Shown here piece by piece: positions 1 through 8,976 of a stretch of 64,000 nt of DNA. Below the pieces are notes generated by a model that made no database searches, was not told the DNA's origin, and saw nothing but the letters and a program-made list of their open reading frames with translations. Position 1 is the first letter of the stretch. Each line of letters begins with the position of its first letter. The position numbers and the translations under genes were made by a program. The DNA comes from Bacteroidales bacterium (GTDB taxonomy: Bacteria > Bacteroidota > Bacteroidia > Bacteroidales > Bacteroidaceae), in assembly GCA_004554665.1 (NCBI GenBank), contig SFKY01000002.1:1-64000 (forward strand), written 5' to 3'.

Positions 1-1
1 G

Positions 2-3000
2 GCACTGGCCCAAACTGCAGTCAAAGGTACCGTGGTTTCTCAGGAGGACGGCCAGCCCATCGTGGGTGCCACTGTCCATGTACCAGGAACACAAGTGGGC
101 ACCGTAACCGATGCCAACGGTCAGTTTAAGCTGACTGTACCTGCAGGCAAGAAGACGGTCCGCATCTCGTATGTGGGTATGTTGACACAGGAAGTGGCTG
201 TGAAGCCAACCATCCGTGTAGCCCTCCAAAACGATGACAAGATGCTCGACGAGGTGATGGTGGTGGCTTTCGGTACTGCCAAGAAGTCGGCCTTTACTGG
301 TTCGGCCAAGGTGGTGGGCTCTGAGACGCTCGCCCAGTCGCAGGTAAGTGATGTTACCGCTGCATTGGCCGGTTCTGTGCCCGGTGTGACTCTTACTTCG
401 TCCAATGGAGGTCCCGGTTCGTCGCCTACCATCCGCATCCGCGGTTTCAGTTCGCTCAACGCCGGCAAGGATCCGCTCATCATCGTAGACGGTGCGCCCT
501 ATAGCGGCGACCTGAACAGCCTTAACCCCAGCGATGTGGAGAGCATGACCGTACTCAAGGACGCTGCCTCTTCTGCACTCTACGGTGCGCGTGGTGCCAA
601 CGGTGTGGTTATCATCACCACCAAGACCGCCAAGAAGGGTCAGGATGCCAAGGTGACCTTCGATGCCAAGTGGGGTGGCAACACCCGTGCCCTCCAGCAC
701 TATGATGTGGTAGAGAGCCCTGCCCAGTATTATGAGATGCAGTTTGCTGCGCTGAACAGTTACTACCTCAATGGGGGTGCAACTGCGTCAGAAGCCTATA
801 CGAAGGCCAACTCGATACTGTACAATGCACAGGCCGACAACGGTGGTCTGGGCTATAACATCTGGACCATTCCTGCCGGCCAGTATCTCATCGGTACCGA
901 TGGCCGTCTGAACCCTAATGCCACGCTCGGCCGTCTGGTAGACGGTTACTGGATTACCCCCGACAACTGGGAGGATGAAGGTACACGCACCGGCCTGCGC
1001 CAGGAGTACAATGTATCGATCAACGCGGCCTCCAACCGCTCTACATTCTATATGTCTCTGGGTTATCTGGAGAACGAGGGTATCTCGTACAACTCCGATT
1101 ACCGCCGCTTCACCGGCCGTCTGCGAGGCGACTATCAGGTGAAGAGTTGGTTGAAGACCGGTGCCAACATGTCGTATGCCCGCTTCAACGGCAATTCGCT
1201 GGGCGATAACGGCTCGTCGACCTCTACCGGAAACGTGTGGGCGTTTACTTCACAGATCGCTCCCATCTATCCGCTCTACCTGCGCGATGCCGACAAAAAC
1301 GTCATGGTAGACGACCACGGCATCACGATGATGGACTACGGTAACGGTATGAACGCCGGCCTGAGCCGTCCGTTCCTCAACGATGCCAATGCGCTGCAAG
1401 ACGTGCTGCTCAACACCCGCAACTACGAGGGCAACGCCGTTTACAGCAACGCCTTTGCCGACATCACCTTCATGCCCGGACTGGTGCTCACGCTCAATGG
1501 TACTTTCAACCTCGACGAGACACGCTCCACCTATGTCTACAACCGCTACTACGGTCAGTTCGACACCACGGGCGGTACTGTGGAGAAGGGTCACAGCCGT
1601 ACATGGAGCCGCAACTTCCAGCAGATACTCAACTATAGCACCTCCATCGCCAAGCAGCACAACCTGAACGTGATGCTCGGTCACGAGTATTATGACTATC
1701 GCTACTATATCCTCGGTGCCAGCAAGTCGCAGATGTTCTCCGACAACAACAAGGAGCTCTCCGGCGCCGTGATCGACGGCAAGGGCGCTTACTCTTACAA
1801 GACCCGCTACAACAACGAGGGTTATTTCGGCCGCGTGCAGTACGATTATGACCAGCGCATCTTCGGTTCTGCCTCTTATCGTCGCGATGCCTCTTCCCGT
1901 TTCCATCCTGACAACCGCTGGGGTGACTTCTGGTCGCTGGGTGGTGCCTGGATTATCTCCAAGGAGAAGTGGTTTGATGCCTCTTGGGTAGACATGCTCA
2001 AGTTCAAGGCTTCTATCGGTTCGCAGGGTAACGACAATATCGGTGCATACCGCTATGTAGACACCTACGGTATCAGCAATGCCAACAACCTGGTGGGTAC
2101 TGCTTTCGAGGCCAAAGGTAACAAGGACATCACTTGGGAGACCCAGACCAACTTCAATGCCGGTGTAGAGTTTGACCTCTTCAACCGCCTGTCGGGTAGC
2201 ATCGAGTACTACTATCGCAAGACTTCCGACATGCTCATGGCTTACTCGGTGGCTCCCTCTATCGGATACACCAGTTATTATGCCAACGTGGGTGACCTCT
2301 ACAACACGGGTGTCGAGCTCGACATGAAGGTCAACATCCTCAAGAGCAAGAATGTGAACTGGGATTTCGACTTCAATATCTCTTCTATCAAGAACCGCGT
2401 GTCTAAACTCGCCGACGAGCACAAGAACGGCTACTACTATACGGCCAATGGCGAGAAGGTGAAGGGTTTCACCAGCGGTAGCTTCTTTATCGCCGAGGGC
2501 CAGTCTATCTATACTTGGCGTCTGAAAGACTATGCAGGCGTGGATCCCGAGACCGGCGAACCGATGTGGTGGAAGAACACCTACGCCATGAATGAGGACG
2601 GTACGTTCAAGCTCGATGCCGATGGCGACAAGGTTTGGGCAGGCCGTGAGAAAACCAAGGTGTACAATGACGCCGACTACTACATGACCGAGAAGACCAC
2701 GGTGCCCAAGTGGCAGGGCGGTTTCGGCACGATGGTACGGGCCTACGGCTTCGACCTCTCGTTCCACTGCTCCTTCCAGCTCGGTGGCAAGGCTTACGAC
2801 AGCACTTATGCTTCGTTCATGTCGTCGCCCCACAGCAATCATGGTGGTTGGAATTTTCACAAAGACCTGCTCAACTCGTGGTCTCCTGACAACGTGAACA
2901 GCAGCATCCCCCGATTCCAGTACGGCGACCAGTACGGCTCAAGCTCGTCTACACGTTTCCTGACATCGTCAGACTATCTCAATATCGAGAACATCAACTT

Positions 3001-3202
3001 CGGCTACACCGTGCCCGCTTCGCTGCTCAGCAAGATCGATGTCACCAGCCTGCGCTTCTACCTGGCTTGTGAGAACGTATGCTACTTCTCGGCACGCAAG
3101 GGATTTGACCCACGCCTGTCTTACAGCGACATCGATACGTCGAACGCCACTACTTATTCACCGATGAGAACGATCTCAGCAGGTTTAACCGTTCAGTTCT
3201 AA
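2..3202 (+). CDS. SusC/RagA-like TonB-dependent receptor (5' partial)
   Basis: Outer-membrane TonB-dependent importer, the partner of the SusD-like lipoprotein 23 bp downstream. The frame is open to the left edge, so the true start and most of the signal peptide lie outside; the first visible residues (ALAQ) look like a signal-peptidase site. A carboxypeptidase-regulatory-like beta domain (first ~75 residues, DGQPIVGATVHVPGT) is followed by a plug (PTIRIRGFSS, DPLIIVDGAP, ANGVVIITTK) and a long beta-barrel ending in Phe. The segment VMVVAFGTAKKSAFTGSA recalls RagA of Porphyromonas gingivalis, a peptide importer, so the substrate may be peptide rather than glycan; that is inference. No STN domain is visible in the part shown. 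Confidence 0.95.
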   Translation, partial: ALAQTAVKGTVVSQEDGQPIVGATVHVPGTQVGTVTDANGQFKLTVPAGKKTVRISYVGMLTQEVAVKPTIRVALQNDDKMLDEVMVVAFGTAKKSAFTGSAKVVGSETLAQSQVSDVTAALAGSVPGVTLTSSNGGPGSSPTIRIRGFSSLNAGKDPLIIVDGAPYSGDLNSLNPSDVESMTVLKDAASSALYGARGANGVVIITTKTAKKGQDAKVTFDAKWGGNTRALQHYDVVESPAQYYEMQFAALNSYYLNGGATASEAYTKANSILYNAQADNGGLGYNIWTIPAGQYLIGTDGRLNPNATLGRLVDGYWITPDNWEDEGTRTGLRQEYNVSINAASNRSTFYMSLGYLENEGISYNSDYRRFTGRLRGDYQVKSWLKTGANMSYARFNGNSLGDNGSSTSTGNVWAFTSQIAPIYPLYLRDADKNVMVDDHGITMMDYGNGMNAGLSRPFLNDANALQDVLLNTRNYEGNAVYSNAFADITFMPGLVLTLNGTFNLDETRSTYVYNRYYGQFDTTGGTVEKGHSRTWSRNFQQILNYSTSIAKQHNLNVMLGHEYYDYRYYILGASKSQMFSDNNKELSGAVIDGKGAYSYKTRYNNEGYFGRVQYDYDQRIFGSASYRRDASSRFHPDNRWGDFWSLGGAWIISKEKWFDASWVDMLKFKASIGSQGNDNIGAYRYVDTYGISNANNLVGTAFEAKGNKDITWETQTNFNAGVEFDLFNRLSGSIEYYYRKTSDMLMAYSVAPSIGYTSYYANVGDLYNTGVELDMKVNILKSKNVNWDFDFNISSIKNRVSKLADEHKNGYYYTANGEKVKGFTSGSFFIAEGQSIYTWRLKDYAGVDPETGEPMWWKNTYAMNEDGTFKLDADGDKVWAGREKTKVYNDADYYMTEKTTVPKWQGGFGTMVRAYGFDLSFHCSFQLGGKAYDSTYASFMSSPHSNHGGWNFHKDLLNSWSPDNVNSSIPRFQYGDQYGSSSSTRFLTSSDYLNIENINFGYTVPASLLSKIDVTSLRFYLACENVCYFSARKGFDPRLSYSDIDTSNATTYSPMRTISAGLTVQF

Positions 3203-3225
3203 ATTCATAATTAACAGCAACAACA

Positions 3226-4869
3226 ATGAAGATATTTGGAAAAATATATGCCGTCCTGGCAATGGGCGCAGCACTGACGCTCACAGGCTGTATCGACGAG
3301 ACGTTTCCTGAGAGCAGCACTGTCACCGAGGATCAGATGTCGGCAGCCGGCCTTTCGAGTGCCGTCAACGGTATGTCGGCACAGTATGTACAGGGCTACC
3401 TGGTCTATGGAGAGCAGGTGCACGAGACCGACATGGCCTATCCGCAGTTCATGATTGCCATGACCGAGATGATGGGCGATATGTACGCACTGGGTTCCAA
3501 CACAGGATACGACTGGTATCGTACTTACAACACCATGGACCGCAACATGGCAGGCAGCAGCTACTTCTCTTGGCTGCCCTGGCGTACGCTCTATATGTTT
3601 GTAAAGGGTGCTAACGATGCCATCAAGACCTATAAGGCTATAGAAGACCCGATCGACGACGACAAGAACTATGCCGCTATGGCCTACGCCTATCGTGCGC
3701 ACGACTATTACCTGCTCACAGTGCTCTTCGAGCCGGTGGCCAACAAGTACACAGACTGCTCCAAGGTGCTCGGACTCACTGTGCCCATCGTGACCGAGGA
3801 GACGACAGAGGAAGAAGCCGCCAACAATCCGCGTGCTACACACGATGCCATGACCGAGTTTATCCTCTCAGACCTCAACACGGCCGAGCAACTCTTTACC
3901 GAGACCGGCTATAAGGGCAAGGACCGCACGGCTCCCAACCTCGCTGTAGTCTACGGTCTTAAGGCCAAGGTCTATATGTGGGACCAGAACTATGAGAAGG
4001 CTCTCGAATATGCCGAGAAAGCCATTGCCGCTGCCGAGGCAGGCGGTGCTACCATGATGACCAAGCAGGAACTGACCAACCCCACCACCGCTTTTGCCAC
4101 AGCTACCAACGGCTGGATGTGGTACGCTCACTACTCTGCCGAGAACATGGGTAACCTCTGCAACTTCACAGGTATGATGTCGGGCGAGGCCGATTGGGGT
4201 TATTCTTCCCTCAGCTGCCCCGGTATCGACAGGAGCCTCTATGAGAAGATGGGTATCAACGACTACCGTCGCAAGTGGTTCCTCGACCCCGACCGTAAGC
4301 GTGGCGACTACGAGACTTGCCGCGATGAGGACTGGCTCGCCGACATGCCCGACTATCTCTCTATCAAGTTCCGCTGCGCGCAGGGCGACTACAAGACCTA
4401 TTCTATCGGAGGTGCTGTGGATGTGCCCATCATGCGTCTCGAAGAGATGTATCTGCTCCGCGCCGAGGCCGCTGGCATGACCCAGGGATTTGCCAAAGGC
4501 GTACAGCTGTTGCAGCAGTGGGTGACCGCGTATCGCGACGGTGCCTACAAGTGTCGTGCCACTAACGAGCGCGAAATGCAGCTCGCCGTACTCGACCAGA
4601 TGCGTATCGAGTTCTGGGGCGAGGGCAATGCCTTCCCGTCTGCCAAGCGTATCAAGCCCGGTGTGATGCAGTACTACAAGGGAACCAATGCCCCGGCTAC
4701 TATCTACCACATCAACGCCGAGGGGATAAAGCCCAACTGGAACCTGGTGATTCCCGACTACGAGACAGAAATCAACAAGGTACTGCAGGACCAGAACAAT
4801 CCGGACCCCACGCTCTCTGTTGACGGTTCCAAGTGCAAGGAAGGTGTTTACGCAGAAGGCGCATACTAA
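3226..4869 (+). CDS. RagB/SusD family nutrient-uptake lipoprotein
   Basis: Surface lipoprotein of 547 aa that would cap the preceding SusC-like barrel and bind its substrate. The N-terminus is a lipoprotein signal with lipobox LTGC (Cys22). The rest has the helical, TPR-like SusD character, with typical stretches such as AVVYGLKAKVYMWDQNYEKA in the middle and MRLEEMYLLRAEA near residue 405, where SusD proteins carry the conserved Arg-Ala-Glu segment. Co-transcription with the upstream gene is likely from the 23-bp gap. As with the SusC partner, similarity to the RagAB type makes peptides a plausible ligand, but the sequence does not settle this. Confidence 0.93.
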   Translation: MKIFGKIYAVLAMGAALTLTGCIDETFPESSTVTEDQMSAAGLSSAVNGMSAQYVQGYLVYGEQVHETDMAYPQFMIAMTEMMGDMYALGSNTGYDWYRTYNTMDRNMAGSSYFSWLPWRTLYMFVKGANDAIKTYKAIEDPIDDDKNYAAMAYAYRAHDYYLLTVLFEPVANKYTDCSKVLGLTVPIVTEETTEEEAANNPRATHDAMTEFILSDLNTAEQLFTETGYKGKDRTAPNLAVVYGLKAKVYMWDQNYEKALEYAEKAIAAAEAGGATMMTKQELTNPTTAFATATNGWMWYAHYSAENMGNLCNFTGMMSGEADWGYSSLSCPGIDRSLYEKMGINDYRRKWFLDPDRKRGDYETCRDEDWLADMPDYLSIKFRCAQGDYKTYSIGGAVDVPIMRLEEMYLLRAEAAGMTQGFAKGVQLLQQWVTAYRDGAYKCRATNEREMQLAVLDQMRIEFWGEGNAFPSAKRIKPGVMQYYKGTNAPATIYHINAEGIKPNWNLVIPDYETEINKVLQDQNNPDPTLSVDGSKCKEGVYAEGAY

Positions 4870-4935
4870 ACTAACAGTAATAACCCAACAGGGCGTGGAT
4901 GCAACAGGCCACGCCATAAATAAAGAGAATCAACG

Positions 4936-6804
4936 ATGAGAATCAACAAAACTATATGCAAGGCATTTATGGCCATCATGGCTGTTGCGGGACTTGCCGC
5001 CTGTTCATCGGATAACTACGACATGGCCGCCGTGCCTACCACTGAGCAGGTGTATTTCTCCAATGAAAGTGCTTCCGAGATTCTGTTGGAAGACGGACAG
5101 AGCACCGTGGAGATAGAAGTAAGCCGCGTAAAGACCGAGGGCAGCCTCACGGTTAACCTTACCGCTGTCGACACGACCGAGGCTAAGCTCTTCTCTATCC
5201 CCTCTTCTGTGACCTTCGCCGACGGCGAGGCCACTGCCAAGGTACCCGTTACCTTCACGTTCAGCAGTCTTGTGGCTGACAATCCCTATGCCCTCGACCT
5301 CACCTTGATGGCAGAGACCTGCGCTTATGGCGATGCCCAGAAGCAGGTGGTCATCAAGTACGCTCCTTGGAGCGAGTGGGCACCGCTGGGATGGGACTAT
5401 CCTGCGGACATTGCCGGCATGGCCAGCGGCCAGTTTGCCGCTTGGGAGGCTGCCTATGCTGCCTATGCCACAGGCGGATATGAGAATGCCGCGCTGATAG
5501 TAGACGGTGACCTACCTGCCTATACCTATGCACAGTACATGAGCGGTACTTATGCTCAGCCTACGTTTATGCGCCAGTCGATGCTCGAGCCCGCCAAGCG
5601 CCAGATCATGCTCTACGACTGGTTCAATGGTGTCAACCTCGTTATCGACTGGAACACAGAGACGGGTATGTTTGCCATCGCCAAGCAGAATACGGGCTAT
5701 TACCAAAGTACTTATAGCGAATATGTATTCGTGGCCGACACCTATACCTACTGGAAGGATATCCGTGGCGACGAAACCATCAAGCCTGAGGACCGTCCCT
5801 GCTCTTACGACGAGGAGGCAGGCCGCTTCACCTTCGATGTGACTTACTTTATCAGCCTGGGTTACTTCGGAACTGGTAAGGAGTACTTGCAGTTGCCGGG
5901 CTATGTGCAGAAAGACTACAATGTAGGTATCGTGGACAACGGCGCTTACCAGAGCACCAAGTTGCTGGGTGAGGTCTTCTCTATGACCCTGGGTGCCGAT
6001 CTGAGCAAGATACAGTATGCTGCCTTTGCCGGTGAACTCACCGATGAGGAGATAGCCGCCAAGGCCGACGGAATGTTTGCCGGAGATATCGAGTGTACTA
6101 CGACCTCTGAGAGCGGTACCAAGGTGGTTCTCGTAGACGACAAGGGCGACTACACACTGGTGGTTGTTCCTTACGATGCCGAAGGCAACCGCCTGGAGAC
6201 TATGACTGTAGCCTTCACCGTGCTGCCGCCGTCTGGTGAGAAGACCTACACCGCACTCTATACCGGCGACTTCACCTATACGCAGTGGTTTACCTACGAT
6301 GATGGCACTCCTTATGTAGACGAGGGTCTTATCCTCTCCCAGTGCGATCAGGATGATACCAAGTTCCGCATCGAGAACTGGGGTAATGGCACCAACTTCA
6401 CCTTCACCATGCTTGCCAACGGAAGCATCCAGGTAGACGATCAGGAGACTGGCGACACGCATCCTAACTATGGCACCGTTTATGTGGGCGATATCACCAC
6501 ATATACAGGCAGCACCAAGTATGGCGTAAGCTCTTATGACAAGGCTACCGGTGTGCTCTCATTCAATACAGTTTACTACTGTGCAGCAGGTGCCTTTACT
6601 AATGGCATGGAGACCTTTGAACTGAAAGGAAAAGCTGCTGCCGCTGCCAAGCGTGCACTGGCTGCCGCTCAGGCCAAGGCTGCCCTGAAGGCCAACACAG
6701 CTGTGAAGAAACTGAGCACCAAGAAACTGGATGTGGCAAGTGGTACAAGCAATGTCAGAGTGGCTATTAAGAAGAGTGTACTTGACAGCAAGACCGTCAA
6801 ATAA
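4936..6804 (+). CDS. unrecognised surface lipoprotein with Lys/Ala-rich C-terminal tail
   Basis: Lipoprotein of 622 aa (lipobox GLAAC, Cys23), third gene of the SusC/SusD operon and probably exported to the cell surface. I do not recognise a named family over the full length. Residues ~35-125 look like a Calx-beta-like or immunoglobulin-like beta domain (STVEIEVSRVKTEGSLTVNL, VTFADGEATAKVPVTF). The remainder is aromatic, Thr/Tyr/Asp-rich beta-sheet protein, as seen in SusE/SusF-type binding proteins. The last ~60 residues differ sharply: they are Ala/Lys-rich, strongly basic and lack aromatics (AAAAAKRALAAAQAKAALKA). A hairpin terminator follows. A role in binding the SusCD substrate is inferred from position only. 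Confidence 0.8.
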   Translation: MRINKTICKAFMAIMAVAGLAACSSDNYDMAAVPTTEQVYFSNESASEILLEDGQSTVEIEVSRVKTEGSLTVNLTAVDTTEAKLFSIPSSVTFADGEATAKVPVTFTFSSLVADNPYALDLTLMAETCAYGDAQKQVVIKYAPWSEWAPLGWDYPADIAGMASGQFAAWEAAYAAYATGGYENAALIVDGDLPAYTYAQYMSGTYAQPTFMRQSMLEPAKRQIMLYDWFNGVNLVIDWNTETGMFAIAKQNTGYYQSTYSEYVFVADTYTYWKDIRGDETIKPEDRPCSYDEEAGRFTFDVTYFISLGYFGTGKEYLQLPGYVQKDYNVGIVDNGAYQSTKLLGEVFSMTLGADLSKIQYAAFAGELTDEEIAAKADGMFAGDIECTTTSESGTKVVLVDDKGDYTLVVVPYDAEGNRLETMTVAFTVLPPSGEKTYTALYTGDFTYTQWFTYDDGTPYVDEGLILSQCDQDDTKFRIENWGNGTNFTFTMLANGSIQVDDQETGDTHPNYGTVYVGDITTYTGSTKYGVSSYDKATGVLSFNTVYYCAAGAFTNGMETFELKGKAAAAAKRALAAAQAKAALKANTAVKKLSTKKLDVASGTSNVRVAIKKSVLDSKTVK

Positions 6805-6835
6805 TCAACTGTCAGCATATTGATGCTACCTTATG

Positions 6836-6878
6836 AAAAGCGTCGCCCACGTATCACTCATACGTAGGTGGCGCTTTT
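6836..6878 (+). terminator. hairpin terminator of the RagAB-like operon
   Basis: Arms 6836-6853 and 6861-6878 pair over 18 positions with one mismatch and two G-T wobbles around a 7-nt loop. The left arm starts AAAAGCG and the right arm ends CGCTTTT, the usual shape of an intrinsic terminator. It separates the lipoprotein gene from the peptidase gene. Confidence 0.7.
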
Positions 6879-6921
6879 ACGACTTAATTACAGCTTGCAG
6901 AACTATAAAAAATCAAGGTCT

Positions 6922-8646
6922 ATGAAAAGAATCTTATGGATGGTCGCGGTATGTATGGCAACAGCCATGGCGTTGGCCGCAGAGCGAAGCGAGAGTGAAC
7001 TGAAAGCCATTGCCAAGCGCCAGTTGGGCATCAGTGCCCGCCGTATGTCGGCTGCTGCCGTGGGTCGAGTAAGCAGTGGTTCGCTGCAGTTGGCCCGCAT
7101 GTTTGAGGATGGGGGCGTGGTGGTCTATGCCGACCAGCTGGCCGGCTCGGTCATTATGAGCAAGGACGACCGTTTCCCTGCCGTGCTGGGTTATACAGCC
7201 GGCGTGATAGACGGCAAACACCCGTTGCCGTGCTGCATGAAATGGTGGATAGGGGAGATGAACCGCCAGATGGAGGCCGTAGCCCGACAGGGCGAGGCTG
7301 CCGATGCGGACGTGCAGACCGACGATGTGCCTGCCGTGAGCCACAGTGTGGTGACCCCGATGGTCACTACCAAGTGGGCACAGGGCACTCCGTACAACTA
7401 CAATTGTCCTGTCATTGGCTCGGAGACAGCCGTTACGGGATGTGGAGCCACGGCGCTGGCCCAGATCTGCAACTTCAACGAATTCCCTAAGTCGGCCTCG
7501 TTTGCGGCGACCTATTACACCCAGGAGGGCAACACCAAGACCACCCACACGACCAACGTGTCGACCACCTATAGATATCCCTTGAAAAAGGCGTATGGAT
7601 ACTATTCGGTAGACGGTTCCACCACCAATATTGAGGAAATCTCTTATATACAGGTGGAGCGGAAAAACATTGGTGCCCTCTGCCGCGACTGCGGTTATGC
7701 CCTGAGTATGGTCTACGGGACGGAGGCGTCGGGTTCATCCCCTTTTGACACACCTATCGCAGCAACCGATGGCATGGGCTACCCCAAGCAGTCTGTAAAA
7801 CAGTACTGGCGCGAGTTCTATACCCAGAACGAATGGCAGACGCTGGTCTATGGCGAGCTGGCCAAGGGCTATCCCATCCTCTACTCCGGTCAGGACGAGA
7901 CGGCAGGCGGCCATGCCTTTGTGGTCGACGGTGTCGATGCCGATGGCTTGGTATCGGTCAACTGGGGATGGCAAGGAGTGTATGATGGCTACTATGCGAT
8001 GGATTTGATGGCCGGTGGCGACTACGAGTTTTCCGAAGCACAGAGCATCACCATCGGTTTCCGTCCTACTGCTCTCTCTAACGACCGTGAGGAATCTATC
8101 TTCGTGTCAGAGGGCTATACCTTGTCCAATGGAGAGGGTACCGAGCAGATAGTCATGGATCTGAGCAAGGGCTTCTACAACTACAACTATCTGCCTTTCA
8201 ATGGTGCCCTCTACCTGTGTGTGGAAGATGCAGGGTCTGGAGACATCAACGTACTCAAGATGGCAGACGTCACAGACCTGGACCAACTCTATGGTTATTC
8301 CATGTCTAAGCAGTGCATAGACGAGGATTTGCAGGAAGTGGTGCAAAATGGGCATACCTATAAGCTCTATTGTGCCTCGGCTACGAGCGATGAGTTAGAC
8401 CGTGGCGAGCTGCAGAAGTTCCGTGTGCCGGGCGGTGCCGTCTACTTTACCATGACGGTAGACAATGCCGGCAAGATGCGTATCACCAGCAATACCATCG
8501 ACGAGGTCATCACCGCCATCGATGGCGTGAAGACCCCTGGCAAGACTGTTGTCGGCGGCCATACCTACAACCTTGGCGGTATGCGAGTAGGCAATGACTT
8601 CCGCGGTGTCGTCATCAAGGATGGCAAGAAGTATCTTGCCCCATAG
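6922..8646 (+). CDS. secreted C10-family (streptopain-like) cysteine peptidase
   Basis: Extracytoplasmic cysteine peptidase of 574 aa. The start at 6922 is chosen because it begins a classic signal peptide (MKRILWMVAVCMATAMALAA); an in-frame GTG at 6868 lies inside the terminator hairpin. Residues ~21-140 form a Spi/prodomain-like region. The catalytic Cys is Cys174 in TGCGATALAQICNFNEFP, the His is His331 in GGHAFVVDGVD, and the NWGW motif follows at 347-350, all as in streptopain. The C-terminus (TYNLGGMRV..GKKYLAP) resembles the short C-terminal domains common on secreted Prevotella proteins. It is probably transcribed apart from the SusCD genes but may supply peptides to them. Confidence 0.9.
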   Translation: MKRILWMVAVCMATAMALAAERSESELKAIAKRQLGISARRMSAAAVGRVSSGSLQLARMFEDGGVVVYADQLAGSVIMSKDDRFPAVLGYTAGVIDGKHPLPCCMKWWIGEMNRQMEAVARQGEAADADVQTDDVPAVSHSVVTPMVTTKWAQGTPYNYNCPVIGSETAVTGCGATALAQICNFNEFPKSASFAATYYTQEGNTKTTHTTNVSTTYRYPLKKAYGYYSVDGSTTNIEEISYIQVERKNIGALCRDCGYALSMVYGTEASGSSPFDTPIAATDGMGYPKQSVKQYWREFYTQNEWQTLVYGELAKGYPILYSGQDETAGGHAFVVDGVDADGLVSVNWGWQGVYDGYYAMDLMAGGDYEFSEAQSITIGFRPTALSNDREESIFVSEGYTLSNGEGTEQIVMDLSKGFYNYNYLPFNGALYLCVEDAGSGDINVLKMADVTDLDQLYGYSMSKQCIDEDLQEVVQNGHTYKLYCASATSDELDRGELQKFRVPGGAVYFTMTVDNAGKMRITSNTIDEVITAIDGVKTPGKTVVGGHTYNLGGMRVGNDFRGVVIKDGKKYLAP

Positions 8647-8672
8647 CCTTCCGCATTGTCACTCCTTATAAA

Positions 8673-8728
8673 ATGAGGCCACGCCCCATGCCGCTTCTTG
8701 CTCATAGCGGCATCAGGCGTGGCCTCAT
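8673..8728. terminator. bidirectional terminator hairpin
   Basis: Arms of 23 nt (8673-8695 and 8706-8728) pair with only two mismatches around a 10-nt loop, followed by GCTGTTGTTTT. It lies between the convergent peptidase and tatA genes and can serve both. Confidence 0.75.
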
Positions 8729-8772
8729 GCTGTTGTTTTGGACCGGTTTGTCAGGTTGGGTCGTAGCCTGCC

Positions 8773-8961
8773 TTATTGGGCTGGGTCGTGCTTGTCGTCG
8801 GCATCGCCTTTCAGGTCGTCCTCTATACCGTTCACACCGTCCTTAAAACTCTTCACTCCCTTGCCCAACCCCTTCATCAACTCGGGGATTTTCTTGCCTC
8901 CGAAGAGCAGCAAGATCACGAGGGCAATGACAAGTACCTCTGATAATCCTAATCCAAACAT
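8773..8961 (-). CDS. tatA: Sec-independent translocase subunit TatA/E
   Basis: Inner-membrane subunit of the twin-arginine translocation system, 62 aa. One N-terminal transmembrane helix (residues ~5-20, [15 protein letters not shown]) is followed by the conserved [16 protein letters not shown] hinge and amphipathic helix, then a charged tail, which is the standard TatA layout. It lies 15 bp downstream of the GH29 fucosidase gene on the same strand and is probably co-transcribed with it. No tatC is present in this window. Confidence 0.93.
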   Translation of the reverse strand: MFGLGLSEVLVIALVILLLFGGKKIPELMKGLGKGVKSFKDGVNGIEDDLKGDADDKHDPAQ

Positions 8962-8976
8962 TGTATCGTATAATTA

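Noticed and set aside
1250..2860. 536-codon antisense open frame over the first SusC gene (similar long ones at 17469-19043, 31422-32726 and 57153-58583)
   Set aside because: They lie wholly opposite well-supported genes, lack recognisable domains and are rich in the His/Val/Gly composition expected from the complement of GC-rich coding DNA.
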